From Takifugu bimaculatus (taxonomy: Eukaryota; Chordata; Actinopteri; Tetraodontiformes; Tetraodontidae): DNA of 64,000 bases. Of this stretch, positions 28,561 through 42,400 are shown in pieces. Numbering within the stretch: the first letter of the stretch is position 1; each line of letters begins with the position of its first letter. The stretch covers positions 16,217,171 through 16,281,170 of the forward strand of contig CP034993.1 in the NCBI GenBank assembly GCA_004026145.2. Direction: 5' to 3'. A model generated the notes under the pieces. That model was given only the letters and a program-made list of their open reading frames with translations. It searched no databases and was not told where the DNA came from. The position numbers and the translations under genes are program-made.

Positions 28561-31099
28561 GACTTGTCCTCGCTAAACTGACTCATTACCGTTGGAGTTC
28601 TCAGACACTCATCTCACGTTTTCGCCTAAAGCAATAAAACTCCATAAAAACTCCAAAATTGCATCGACCTGTTGCATTTAAAGCCCGCCTGCATAAGTGC
28701 AGTAGCACCAGTGCAGGGCTTGGCTCCAGACTAATTATGCATGTCTCATCTCTCTTCAAAAGGATCGTTATTTATTTTTTATTTTTTTAAAAAGCATCCC
28801 CTAATTTAAGGGGCATTTGATGGGCGTGTTTCTGTTGGAATAACTATGGTTTGGGCAGCCACATTATCGCCAGCACATGTAAACAAACACATGTTGGCGC
28901 AAGAAGCTGTTTGTTGCTTTTCCACACATTTCGAACATCGGTGCAAACATCAGAATTTAGAGTGTAAGAAATAATATAACACCTCTGCTGAGGAACAAAA
29001 AGTAAAACCATGTGTAGATGTGTAGTTTCAGAATGTAACTAATGGAAAGTGAAAAGAAAGGTATTTGGTGATCTTTGATTCGACAGGATTCTCAGTTCCT
29101 CTTTGGACTTCAGTGTTTAGTGGATCGGTCACAGTGAGAGGAAGGACACAATCGGTGCAAATTTAACTGCAAACTTGTCCCAGTTTTTGCTGATTTCTTG
29201 CATGTTTCCCTCATGAGAGAGTTAGCGGATGATGCAAACATTTAAAAATGCTGCAGCTCCAGCACTTTGGGTGAAAACACTTCAGTCGGTGAATGAGGTC
29301 ACTGGATAATGGACTCATTCAAGCCACCCGGAGCCAAACAAGTTCAGGACAGCTCAATGCAGTGGAATGTGAGAAAGATACTGAAACAAACCCCCCCCCC
29401 CCCCCCCCCCCCCGCATCAATCGCTAAACGGGAGTTGGGAAGTTCACGGGTGATAAAATTCTGCCTCGTCCGTAGAATTTCAGGGCGAGAGCTGCGTGAG
29501 TCCCTCTGCGGTTGAGGATTGTGTTGTGGAATTCCACCAACACGGATCATTTGGAGAGTGTCCCTCCTAGCCGTTACTAGTCTGCACTTCTCCAAGCTGG
29601 CATTTCCTCACACAAGACTTTTCGTGGTGTTGTTTCGGTGCCAAATGCGCTGGAGTTCTTTGCCATCTGCGTCACATCGCAGCCACTTGCTCAGGAAGCT
29701 AAGATGTTCTGGGCACAAACAAGACCTGGGCGCTCGGTACATGTTTGCTCTTGTTTTTCTGCTCCAGTTTGAAGATAAGAAATGGGACAGGGATCGAACA
29801 AGGGATGGAGGTGGTCTTCATTCTTCAGTGGAAGCCAAGCGAGGATGTGCAAAATGCTCTGCTGTCATTGTTGAGGTCCTGCAGCAGTTTTATCTGCACA
29901 GCATGATTCAAAACTTGAGTGTATATATTCTTTAAAGATAGAATTGCAGATGCAGTTACAGTAAATGTCTCAGAATAGAGTATCTGGAGTAATGAGCTCA
30001 GCACAAACACTTTGTTTAGGGTCTTTTAACAGTACCACGGCACCTTATTGAAATTCCTGAAACCACTACAATACAACATCAGATTGCTAGCTGTTGACAT
30101 CATCAAAGCTGTGAGATCACTATTGAATCACACTGTAAAGTTAAATCCAGACGTGCAAGCCTCATCAGGTCAGTATTACCCAGGCAGTGCAGGATGGAAA
30201 TGGCTGCCTCACTTACACACCATCCTGGGGCCTATTGCATGATGGGATGTGAGGTACCTGCTCCTCAATCATCAGCATTAGAGAATATTTCTGTTTTAGT
30301 GCCCATTTTGCTGTAAGAAAATATCTCTTCTGGCCGGTGTGACTCATTAACTCCAGATTAACTCATTAATTTGGTTGAAACAATTCAAACTTTCACTCTG
30401 ATTATATAATGGTCAGCGTGATCTGCCTGCCTTCGTGGACAGCTCACGTGGATCCTTTGAGTCCTTGTGCTCCACCTCATGATGATGCAACTTTTGCTGC
30501 TTCCTCGGAGAGCACGGAGCCCCAGAACGCTTAGTTAATTTGCACAAGTGGATTTCTCTGGATCAGCTACAGAGTGAATACAAACTCCGGTGGAATCAAA
30601 TGATTTGTCGGCTCCTGTTCGCTATTGGATCATTGTTGAATCTACTCTGTATTTTGCAAAAATGGTGTGGAAAATGTACACATCCATTTAAAAAAAAAAC
30701 AAGCCTGTTGGCACGAAGGTGAAAGGTTCCTGAGGGGTCTCCTCAGCCAAAGGCTGACCAGAGCCACTTAAACTGGCTATAATTAAATCTGCAGTTTAGC
30801 TTAATTAAATGTGACACCCACCATCAGGTGGCTTAGGGCAGGGTTCTGGTGGCGACGGAGAGAGCGCTTCCACACATGGCAGCCTGTCTCAACGGCTCAG
30901 CTCGACAACCGCCGGACGCTGAACCGTGTTCGCTGTAACTGAAGGTCTTACGGCTTGTCATCCGAGGTCGGCGAGAAGGCTGAGCGGATTATATCCCCTT
31001 TGCTTTGAGCGCGGGTCAGAAGGGCACACGGGAAACGGCCGCGGGGGAGGAAAGGGAGCCGTCGTCTTGTTCTGCGGGGGGAGATCGGCTGCCTGCGTT
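28561..31099. other. Probable gpsm2 5' intron, no exon supported
   Basis: Mostly AT-rich. A run of 23 C at 29391-29413 interrupts it. I recognise no coding exon. Confidence 0.5.
29391..29413. repeat. Homopolymer of 23 C
   Basis: Uninterrupted C run (G run on the minus strand), able in principle to form a G-quadruplex or i-motif and prone to length errors. Confidence 0.97.
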
Positions 31100-31233
31100 A
31101 TGTGTATGCACGTGGAAGTCAAGGCATTCAAGCGTCTGGAAGAGCTGCGTTTGCTCCAGAAAGTGATCCACAAGGCAGAAATGGCGCTGATGTCGAATTG
31201 TCTGAAGTGCGTCAGAAAGGGGAGGTGCAGCAG
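31100..31233 (+). CDS. gpsm2: Candidate alternative N-terminal coding exon of gpsm2
   Basis: An ATG at 31100 opens a frame (MCMHVEVKAFKRLEELRLLQ, then a basic, helical, cysteine-containing stretch) that reaches AGCAG followed by GTACGTG at 31234. The donor phase (two bases) fits the acceptor at 31797, and joining gives SRMESSC in frame with the main gpsm2 start. Human LGN also has a short extension ending in R before the corresponding Met, with the R codon likewise split at the junction. No transcript evidence is available, and the peptide itself is not similar to the human one, so it may be a 5'UTR exon. Confidence 0.35.
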
Positions 31234-31798
31234 GTACGTGACCGCGGCCACTTCGCTTCGACTCCCAGCTCAGTCGCAGTTTCCAGTTCTGAAGGTTTCT
31301 TATTTGTGAGCTCGGAGGCTTAGAGAGCAATGTGGCAGCCCAACACGCACTCCTCAGGTTAGAAGAGGTTTAATGTGTTCTGATCGTGTCTTCTAAGCCC
31401 AGCCATCGTTACATCCCAGAGAAAAATGTATCAAATGTGTGAGTCTTTCTGTCCCACACTATAATGTCACATATGTTAAGTGCAGGCCTGTAAATCTGCA
31501 CAATACAGCGCTTGTGCTATCACAGGGATTCTGGGATTGTTTTTTCTCTCATTACAGGCTGGAGTGGGCTCCGTCCATAAAAAGGGTGTGGATGTTATAA
31601 AGTTTCATTCCTACTTTTCACCACACACACACACACATCTGAGTTTACTTAGTCTATGTGGTTAAATGTAAAGCCCGTATTTGCATTCCAAGTCATTTGA
31701 CCGACTTTTTAAGCTGACAACATGCACAAAATGCTCCTATTAATAGTTTGGTTTAATGTATACATGGTTGTATAAAGACTGTCCCACCTCCCTGCAGG

Positions 31799-34700
31799 AT
31801 GGAGTCATCTTGTCTGGATCTGGCTCTAGAGGGTGAGCGGCTCTGCAAAGCTGGCGACTACCGTGCCGGCGTGTCCTTGTTTGAATCGGCCATCCAGGTT
31901 GGAACAGAGGATCTTCAAATCCTCAGTGCCATCTATAGCCAGCTGGGCAATGCCTACTTCCACCTACAAGAGTACAACAAGGCCTTGGAGTATCACCGCC
32001 ATGACCTGACATTAACCAGGTAAACTTGGTGCATTTTAATCCAACTACCTTATTTATAATCTAGTGGCCAATGCCAGTACTGCAATCACATTCAAAATAA
32101 TTTAGAGCGTGGTCCCGGCCCGCTTCCCCTCCCCCCAGATTACAAGTTGCCAGTTAGGTAGCTGAATCCATCAGGAATGTCCAATGCAAGGAGCGACTGT
32201 GATATTTGAAATGACCATGCCGTGCTTTAATCCGAATGATGTTCATGAAACTTGGCTGAATCTTACCTGTCCGGGAGAAACAAATAGCAACTTTGTCTCC
32301 TAAAACATCCCTGCTTTGGTTCTGACTTTGCCGCGATGTCTTTGGGAATCATAATGAGGCCTTTTAGGTTTAGTCACCTCAGACATTGGTGATTCCAGAC
32401 GCTCGTAGCTGCAGCTCAGCGCTAACTGGCGACCCCGAGGCCCAAACGCAACTGACTTCCTGGTTGGGTGACGGAGGAGGGCGGAGCAAACGACCAAATC
32501 GCCAAATTAAAACATCCACATTATTTACAGGCTGACTGAGAAATTTCTAGCAGGACTACTGGTTGTCGGTGATATAATATTTATAATGATTCCTTAATGT
32601 TTGCTGACATATCGGTGCTATTTTTATGATCACTTTAAATAGATTTGTCTCACATAGTTCCTGTAAAGAGTGCAGTTCCATCTATCTTTGACGCCACTAT
32701 GAAGAAATGAAACACTTGTGCGTTTGCTGATAAAGCCCTTTTACACAACCTCTCCTTAAGCACAAAGGACATGGAGCCTCTGCACTTGCTGCTCCTTATC
32801 TGTGCAAGCAGCCGCCACTTAATATCATAAAAATTCTTACTGCGGATGCCTTTCAGTCCAATCTAAGAACCGCGCTTCTTCCTGCCCCTCACGCTGATCA
32901 CCATGCTGTCATCTGTCTGGAAATGTCTTCATTTATTACATTATTGTGTTTAAACGTCAAACTCCATTACTATCTGAGGTGATATTTCATGACGTCGTGC
33001 CTCAGTAGTCCGATAATAAATGACTGCTTGATCCTTTTCCAGAACAATTGGGGATGAGCTCGGGGAGGCCAAAGCCAGCGGCAACCTCGGGAACACATTA
33101 AAGCTTTTGGGACGTTACGATGAAGCCGTGGTGTGTTGCCAAAGACATTTGGACATAACCAGAGCCATCTACGATAAGGCGGGTCACAGTTTTTGAGTAT
33201 TTTTGTTGTTCTTGGCAGACACTGAATGACTTTCCACTGTTCTACAATCTGAAAGTTTAGTTAATCACTAAAAGGGCCATTTTATTAGAATAAGTGGATC
33301 CCTCTTTGTTTTCAATCATACCATGACATATACGTCCACCGCAGCACGGGTCTGGTATGCACCACGGCTGAGAGCCAGCCAGCCTCTAGAATAGTTTGTC
33401 AGTCCGCATGCAAGCCATCAGATCTGGTGTCAGTGTATTTTAAGTATATAATTACAACACTGGTCACTCTGGTTTCCTTCTGTGAAAATCTGCTGTGCCT
33501 GCTGTAGGTTGGGCAGGCTCGAGCACTGTATAATTTTGGGAACGTCTACCACGCCAAAGGCAAGAGCATCTGCTGGAGCAGAGCGGAGCCAGGAGAGTTC
33601 TCAGAGGAGGCCAGGACTGCTCTGAGGAAAGCTGCCCAGTACTACGAGTGAGCCCATACCCGTCTAATAGCTGCAGGACACATCAAAATAGAGCTTGAGC
33701 ATCATCAGATGACCGCTTGTGAGGATTAGCCTGTTAGCCTGTGACTGGCCACAGTCGAGTAAAAGTTATCTGGTCAGCTGATACAATTTCGTTGCATTAT
33801 TATTATTTTTCTAAATACTCCAAATCTCCATTCATATAACATAATAACTGCAAAATCCTTCACTGACTGAAAGTGTTGCCGAATCACCAAATTACATACA
33901 TTCATCCCAACAATTCATCTTTTCCATGGACACAATATAGTAATGTTTTAATTAAAATAATTATTTCATGTACATTTATGAATGAACTTCAGATTTAATT
34001 TATTATTCCGGTTTCTTAATGTGATTTGAGTGTCTGTGTGTACGTACTGTATAACGTGAAAACATGTTTTTGTGCTCTTGTTTTTATTTTAAAGAGCAAA
34101 CCTGAGTATGGTGAAGGAATTGGCCGATAAGGCTGCCCAGGGCCGTACTTATGGTAACCTCGGTAACACTTATTATCTGCTGGGTGAATTTGAAAAAGCA
34201 GTAGCTGCACATGAAAAGGTAAAGTAAAGAGTTGGGATTCCGATTAATCTTGCAGATGGCCATATTATTCCTGACTGGACCTATTTCTGAACATAATGCA
34301 TTTTGGTTTTTATGGCCATTTTAGATTTGCTTTTTGACCAGTGACATGATGATCAGTTTCTTTGTTTTGAAGCGGCTCCACATCGCAAAAGAGTTTGGGG
34401 ATAAATCAGCTGAGAGGAGGGCCCACTGTAACCTCGGCAACGCCAACATATTCCTCAGTCAGTTCGAGGTGGCGGCTGGTCATTACAAGTGAGTTAACAA
34501 TGGCTTTTTGCCCTTTAGGGATCATTGTCAGATACTTAGTATGCTAGTGTGTCCAAAAACAAACCTTAGCAGCTTTTTTGAAGCATCATTGGTTGGTTTT
34601 TAATGAATTGAAGTTGAACACTGACAGAAGAAGGATCGACAACAGATTTATTCTTCCCTGCACATTTTTACTCAGAAGCTGCTGACAAATGTTCCGTAGA

Positions 34701-37700
34701 AGTGAGCAGATGACTATCATTCCTCTGCTCCCGCCCTAGACATTCTTTGACCTTCTTCCTCCTCCTCTTCTGCTTTGCCCCCAGGAGAACTCTGCAGCTG
34801 GCCAGGCTTTTGAAGGACAAAGCAGTGGAGGCTCAGGCCTGTTACAGCCTGGGAAACACCTACACTCTGCTCCAGGACTATGAAAGAGCCATTGATTACC
34901 ATCTCAAACATCTGGTCATTGCTCAGAACCTGAACGACAGGTACTGAGTCCCATCTGCACTACCTTATTTGGGAGACCTCTGCCTTAAGGCGTTAATATC
35001 ATTTATTCTCCTCTCTTGGATGTTTGTATTTGGACAGTAATAAGAGCCTTGAAGTTTGCTCCAGTCTGTCGGAGTTGGGGCTGCTGCCCTCTACAGCTGC
35101 AGATTCCTGCAGAAAGCAGCTGACTTTCAGTCAACCAGAATAGAAGCTCTAACTAACTTTCCTAATGCTTATCTTAGCCAGCAGGGATCATGGATGTCAT
35201 TCGTCCTTCTAGGTGGAACAAAACAATGTCGTGAAATGCAAATCAAACCTCTTCGCTGTAGCTAATCTTATCAACTTTAGCATTAGAAATGAAATCCAAT
35301 TAAATCTTCCTGGGAAGGTCATCAACTGCGTGTAAAGGAAACTAAAAAGACAGATTATAATATTATAGTAGCAATCCTTTATTTATACGGGTAGAACATT
35401 TAATTCCATGCAATGACGACCCGTGGGCTTCCCTTACCTGTCTGTTTTTTGATGGTGTAAAATTAATTCAAAGTTTTATCACCTATTTCCCTCTAAAAGC
35501 TGAACCTAATTGACAAACGCAACATCATATTATACAGTGCATTATACTGACAACGGAGCCCACGGAGCCTTAAAGCTCCTTGACATTGTTTTGCAGTTGC
35601 ATATGTTACCCAGTGATGTGGCCCCCTGCTGCTGATAGGATTCTTGAAGGTTTTAATAAACACACCAAGTCTAAATGGACTCCTTGTGAACGGACCCAAA
35701 ATGTTCCACAGAAAAAAGCCATTACATAAAGTCTGAGTAGAAAAGAATGCAACATATCTGCTAACAAGACAGTGTCATTCCTGGTGTGGGAGTGTCTCTA
35801 TTTTTATAGTCTCAGACCTTTTGAGTCACTGACTTGTCATTTAACTTGCAATGACTGTAAAGTATAACAAAATAAAGTCTTTAAAGAGTTCAAGATGAGA
35901 AATTGGGTTGTGAGATTCCGTTTTAAGATTACGGTTTATTGACAAATGCTTCCCCTCGTCTTGCATAATCTCGGCAGAACTCACTCAGCCTGTTTCTCCC
36001 TGCTTGTTGTGCAGAGTCGGTGAGGGAAGAGCGTACTGGAGTCTAGGAAATGCCCAGACCGCCCTGGGGAATCATCAGCAAGCCATGTACTTTGCTGAGA
36101 AACATCTGGAAATTGCCAAAGAGGTGACTGTTTATATTTTCACCTCTTCCGTCAGAGGGAAAGTGGTGACGACAATCAGACCAACACCGCCCTCTACTGG
36201 TTCTGTGTAGGATTGCAGGAGCTCTCAGTCTCTTAATGAATGCAACATTTGTTGAATACATGAACATACATACATTTAAAAATACATTTTAAAAAAGACA
36301 AACGACATTTATGTTGTTGCTCTCACAGACTGGAGACAAAAGTGGAGAGGTGACAGCCAGGATGAACCTGTCAGATCTGCGGCTGGTTGTGGGCCTAAAG
36401 TCCAACGCAAATATCCACACAAACATTTTTCGCAGTATTGGTACCAACCCTGCTCTGCCAGCAAGTTTCCAGGGTTACCCCAGCCTCTCAGGTAAATCTA
36501 CATTCTTCAAAAATCAGAGCTTTTAGATACATTTACAGTAGAAAATACAATTAATCAGATAACTACTTTTTTTTTTTTTTTTTTTTTAGCAAGAATTGCT
36601 ATAACATTGTTACAAGAGCTTTTTATTTCTCTTCTGAAGTTAGGAGGATTTTATATTTGGACATGTGATGGAATGTAAAATATTTAAGTTTCAGGGAGAA
36701 ATTTATAACGGTAATAACTCAGCATCCAGGTGATTTAAGAATGAATTCACTCATTGTCAGCACTTTGAGTCTGTGGTATTTTGCTTTCAGCAGCCAAGTA
36801 TCCACCGATGATAAGAAGCAGTGAAGAGAACCTGGACCTGAGCCGGCACCTGGACAAAACTCAAACTAGAGACACGTCCGCAAGTCCGGTATGTGTGGAG
36901 AGTACTCTGGTTTTAGACCCATTTCAAGGTCAACTGTCTCCATATTTGTAATGTTGCTCGCTACAAATTCCTGAACCTTAATTATGCAGGAGTGGGACGC
37001 AGACACATTCCCCGACTCTTCAAAAGGCGACACAATCAAGGCCTCCTCTAAGTTATTCCTCTTCCATCGGTTCAGAAGCAAGAAGCTGAAGAACAATAAC
37101 AAATCTCCTAAAAACAAGCACGAAGCAGGCACAGAGGATTCGGGCCCCGAGCTGGATTCGCCCCCATCTCCTAAGGTTTGTTTTGCTAACCCATTTGCTA
37201 ATGGGTTCTTTTCTTTATGATCCTAATGATCTGTTACCTCGAGATTTTCTTTCCAAAATAACATTAACTATATTTTTGTTGTTTACTTAATCACTGCAGT
37301 CTGGAACGCAGGACACCGTTGGAGCGGATGGCTTTTTCGAGCTTCTCTCTCGTTTCCAGGGCAACAGGCTGGAAGACCAAAGGTGCTCCCTACTGGATTC
37401 CCCAAGTCGCCTCCCTCCCCCCTCTCCCTCCTCTACCCCACCTGTTGCTGAAAGGAAATGTGAGTGTTGGCCCTTTTGTGCTGTGTTCACACCATATGTT
37501 ATTTAAGCAGCATCAACGTGTACAGAAATGGTTTTATTATTAAATATTGTATATTATGGTCCATGGTGTGAATGCAACAACCTTGAGCCTTTAAACATCC
37601 GTGTGGTGTGACGAATGTTACGCCGTCCTTCATCCCCTTTCGTCTAGAACTATATTTTTCCCTTGTCTTAAGTACTGTTAATATTCGGCTTCTCTATTTG

Positions 37701-38376
37701 CTTTCTTAAGCATGAAATAGTTTTAGTCATATTTATTCGTAGAAAACCTCAAGTAACAGACGACTGTACCTGTTTTTAGCTATTTTGGAGTGCGAAACAC
37801 CATTGCAGGATCCTGGTCATTTCCTGGAGCTGCTGGCCAGCTCTCAGGCCCGTCGCCTGGACGACCAACGAGTCAGCCTGAGCCATTTTCCTGGCTTACG
37901 TCTCAGCACCTCCAGCCCGCCTCATACACACTCCACCTCCAGCACAGATCCAGTCCTCCCAGCAGGTCTGCCCATTTCCGCTGTTGCAACTGAGATTTCC
38001 GCTCCGATTTTAACTGGTCCCATTTCTCCACGCAGCCCCGGCCGCCAGCACAGACACGCCTTCCCAGTACCGTGAAGCAAAAGCTGAGCAGCCTGATGGC
38101 GATGATGTGTTTTTTGACATGCTTGTAAAATGTCAGGTGAGACAAAAAACCAGATTCACGTGTGCCAACTCAAGAGTGCTTTTGGTTGCCAACGCCTTGA
38201 CGCCGTTTCAGGGCTCCAGGCTGGACGATCAGAGATGCGCCGCTCCATCTGCCACTCCTGCCGGACCAACTGTGCCAGATGACGACTTTTTCAGTCTCAT
38301 CCTGCGTTCTCAGTCCAACAGGATGGAAGAGCAACGAGTTCCTCCGCCCACCGTCACACAGTCTAAACCGGACTGA
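31799..38376 (+). CDS. gpsm2: G-protein-signaling modulator 2 (LGN), spindle orientation adaptor
   Basis: Fourteen coding exons: 31799-32019, 33043-33178, 33508-33647, 34095-34218, 34373-34488, 34785-34940, 36015-36123, 36329-36491, 36791-36888, 36990-37175, 37300-37459, 37780-37965, 38036-38136, 38212-38376. They join in frame to 686 residues (human about 684). Residues 1-390 are TPR repeats with recurring LGN motifs (QLGNAYF, NLGNTLK, SLGNTYTLL). The C-terminal part has four GoLoco motifs near 491-511, 546-566, 620-640 and 655-674, each ending in DQR or EQR (for example GSRLDDQR, NRMEEQR), which bind GDP-bound Galpha-i. The protein links cortical Galpha-i to NuMA-dynein. It resembles GPSM2 more than GPSM1 (MNLSDL, GPTVPDDDFFSLILRSQ). 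Intron 2 starts with GC, not GT. Confidence 0.95.
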
Positions 38377-39450
38377 CCAGGATTATAGTTTTTTTTTTTG
38401 TTTTTTTTTTTGTCCCTGTGGTCTCGGGATGACCAGATGAAGTGGCCTCCATTTTTAATGAAGAGTTTGTATTGTATCATCCACAGCATTCCTGATTCCT
38501 GCCTTTCTGAATCAACTTGACAAGGTTCCAGTGAGACCGCCACGAATGCCAAAATATGTTTAACAGAGTCAGGGCCTCACAACAATACAAAAACAGAGGG
38601 CGGTGTTGTGTTTAGGTCATTTGAATGCTACATTTTTAAAGGGAAAGAGACTATTATCATGTCACACATCATCTCAAGATGACCCTCCAGTTCAGCTCTG
38701 ACTGACGTCTGTTTACTCTGGAGGCTTGCATCAAGCCAACGCTGTGTGTGTGTGATTGAACTAGGAAATGCTGTCTTCCAAGGATGCTAGCAAAAAATTG
38801 GAATTATCCAAGATGTTGCACAAAAAGACCATTCTGTGGACTTCTGTCTGAGATTCTGCAGTTGTTTGTGTTTACAGCGTTATATTTTGGCTTATTTTCA
38901 TCTCACACCTCATAAGCAACAGATGCTTTTAAGCTAACAAAACTATTCTGGGGGAACTAAAAGGCCCCCGCTGTTACTGTGCCTGTGATTAGTGAAGGTG
39001 TCTTTAGACTATGATTTGCAAAATTAAAAAAAAAAAAAAAAGTTTCTTTTTTTGGCACAGATTATGGAGATCAAAGGATGTGTAAAAACCTGTATTATTG
39101 GGGAGATGAAACAAGATTTACATAAAAAATGATTCAAACTTGATTCATTATCTTCAATATTCAACGTGTTTCTGTGCAGTGATAAACTTTGGGGGAACAA
39201 AACAGCATAAATACATTTTAAAAATTGTTCTTTTCTCCTTCATCCCCATTGCACACGATTACATCATGGCGACGTTCCAACATTCTTTTCACCGGGATAT
39301 GGCTCATTCTCTGCTCCTTCATTTGCTTCCTTCCCCTCGTCCAGACAAAAAAAGGAAAGGTTAAAGGGTCACGTAGACTTTTCTGCCACCGATAAGATTC
39401 ATCACGTCCTGGATCGACTGGAAGTGATTCCCAACATAAGAGCCGGCCTG
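38377..39450. other. Convergent 3' regions of gpsm2 and mcoln3
   Basis: The 1.07 kb between the two stop codons must hold both 3'UTRs. An ATTAAA-like signal embedded in an A-run near 39024 could serve gpsm2. I see no other feature. Confidence 0.5.
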
Positions 39451-42400
39451 TTACGCCTCCGATGTCAGGATCTGTTCATCCTTCCGGAACCTGAGAGGGA
39501 GCATGGAACGATTCCTTAAGAGAGGAAATCTCAGCTTTCTTTGTAACCAGAATGGCTGACCTTTGAACCTACCTGGAGATGAAGTTCAGGCAGCAGCTGC
39601 TGCTCCTTTCCAGCCTGTAGACCCCAGAGTTTGGCAGATCGTTGCACATCGACAGGAACTCCTGGAGCTCCGACGTTGGGGTTCCGCTCTGGTCCAGTTG
39701 CTAAAGAAAGTTGATGATAGTCACCCCCGTTAGTGCCAGAACATCTCCGTCCTACGTCTACGCCGCGCTGCCGGGGGTGCGGGAGTCACCTTGATGGTGG
39801 TGTAGGTGTCAGTGATGATGGTGATGAAGAGGCTGAGGATCATGTAGATGAAGAGCGATACGAAGGTGTAGAGGTAGATCCTGCTGAAAACCCAAACAAG
39901 GCTGCTCTTCTGGTTCATGTCCTTAAAGGTGGGGAACATGTCGTCCCCGTTGATGAGGGAGAACAGGCACTCCGACACCGTGTTCAACGTCCGAAACTAC
40001 GGCCAAAAAGGGATTTCAGTTAACATCTCCAAATTCTTCCGGCCGTTTTTTCTTTCCCGACTCGCCCTTCTAACCTTTTCATGATACGGTCCGATGACGA
40101 TCCAGCCACAAAAACAGTAGCCGAGGTAGATGATGCCAGCACAGCAGATGAAGCGGATGACGTTGGGCAACGCTGCCCTGAGCGTCAGGATGAGGATCTG
40201 AAAATGGGCCGACCACATTCGGCTCAATCAACAGGCTATGACCAAAAAAATCCGACCGTAGCGTCGAGCGTCGGCGGTCTGGACCTACGTTGTACTTCTT
40301 GAAGTAGCCCATGTAGCGGATGACCCCGATCCACACCAGCATGGTTCCTGTTCCGAGGAAGATGCTGCAGATGTCGTAGCTGGTGACGACCTAACGGAAG
40401 TAGGAGGAGTCGGTCAAAGGGAAGGCGCCGCGGACGGCGTGGGGGTCGCTGGGGTCGGCGCCTACCTTGTTCTCGATCTCTATTTTCAGGATGGAGCCGA
40501 TGATGCTCAGCGTGTCGCTGACGATGATGAGGATGTACCAGCCGTTCACAAACTCCAGCTTGTCGGACCAGGGCGCGTCTTTCCCGCTGCTGTTCCTGCA
40601 GTACTGGCTGTACTCCTGGTTACGGCACAAGGAGCGTGAGCCGGGTTCTACCGCCACTCGGAAACCTAAGTGCTGAATTTGAGCCACTGCTCGACCTTTA
40701 CCCCCTTTCCTGCTGCTTCGGACTTGAAGTTACTGTAGATGTTCGCACGTGTGCTTTTTGTTTTTGTCCTCCCAATCCCATTATTATTAATATTTGAATC
40801 CGTTCACTTACACACTGTAGGCGAATCCCAGTCAGGACCGAGCGCGTGCAGAGGATGAAGGAGACGATGCAGGTCAGGATGATGACGCAGTCGAACACTT
40901 CAGTCAGGTAGAGGACTTCGGAGGCTGCAAGGACACGCAATTGAAAATGAAGGCGCTCCCAAACAAGGAATTCTCCCGCCATTTTCCCCAACACTCACAC
41001 GCTCCGATTATCTCCCAGTCTCGGCACTCGCTGATGCTCACGTCCTGATCCATCTCAATCTTTATCCTGCCGCTGTGAGCGTTGTTGTTGAACGTGATCT
41101 AGGCAAAGGTCAGCAGAGGGAAGGACTAAAACGCCAAACCATCCGCTGGTTGTTCAGTGGTCGCATTAATGTGTTGTTAGTGCGGCCAGAAGGTGTTTGT
41201 GTGTCACATTTAAAAATAAACGTACAATAACAGTGAAGTCGTAACAGTCTGGCAGCTCCCGATATCTGATGGTCTGTAAATTTATGGCCTTGAGAACAAA
41301 TGTGACTGTGACGGACACCAACCTGGAAGAGAGTGGAGGTAGAATCATTCAGCACATACTGTACTTCTATCTTTGTGAGGACCTTCAGAGGTCCTATTGT
41401 GTTTCTCAGCTCCTTACCCCTAAACCCAATTCTACCTTGATACCAAGTCTTACCGACCCTTAAACATTCCTTTGAGGATCGACTTTGCTGGGATAATGCA
41501 GATTTTGGTACCCAGTATGTAGCAAGAACAAGAACACATAGGATTTAAGAAAAAGACGCAAACCTTTTGAAATGCAACGGAAAGTGTGACATGACTTCCT
41601 CCGGTGACGGGTGGTGATCCGGATAAAATTCGACACAGTCTGGAAGAAGGAAAAAGAGCTCAGCAAGCATCAAACCCGACCGGCCTGACTAGTTGTAGGT
41701 GTGGGACGCAACAACGCCAACAGGGTTAATAAAACAACAATGCTTGTTTAAATGGGGAGAACATAAATAAAGCTGAGCATACCCATACATACCCGTGTCA
41801 ACTTCAGCATCGATCTCAAAGGTCTCATTGCCGGCGTAGACGGAACCATTCCGGTAGAACGTCTGGCACAGCGTCAGCGGGCTGTACAAATCCCCATTTT
41901 TCTCATACTCGTGATTGCCCAGCGTGATGTTGTAAAGGTTTCCATACTGAAAACAGAGTGAATTGTTGGGGTTTTTTAATTTTTTATTGCACAATCATGT
42001 CCTCCAAGTACAGCAGTTTAAAGTCCAGTCCGGGGTCATAAACTTGCAACAATGATTTCCAGCAGTATAGAAGTTAAACTGAAATCCCATGTGAGGCGCT
42101 GCTCGGCTACCTGTTTAATGCTGTGACTGATGTAACCATAAACATCAGCTTGTCTGTAAACGGCGTAGTTGTCGGTGTCGCCGTCAGCGTAGTTTTTCAA
42201 GAAGAGGTGCTTGAAGGTCACCAGGTTTTCCCCTTTGAACGTGACCACCATCTGGTTGCTGAGTCCGAAGGACACTAACTGAGAGGTGGAGGGAAACAGA
42301 AGCGCGTCAGCGGGCGAGACGGCGACGCCGCAGCCCCAGGCCGGGTGGGGGAGACCTACCTGGACGGTGATGATGGCTATTTTAACCAGCTGCAGCATCA

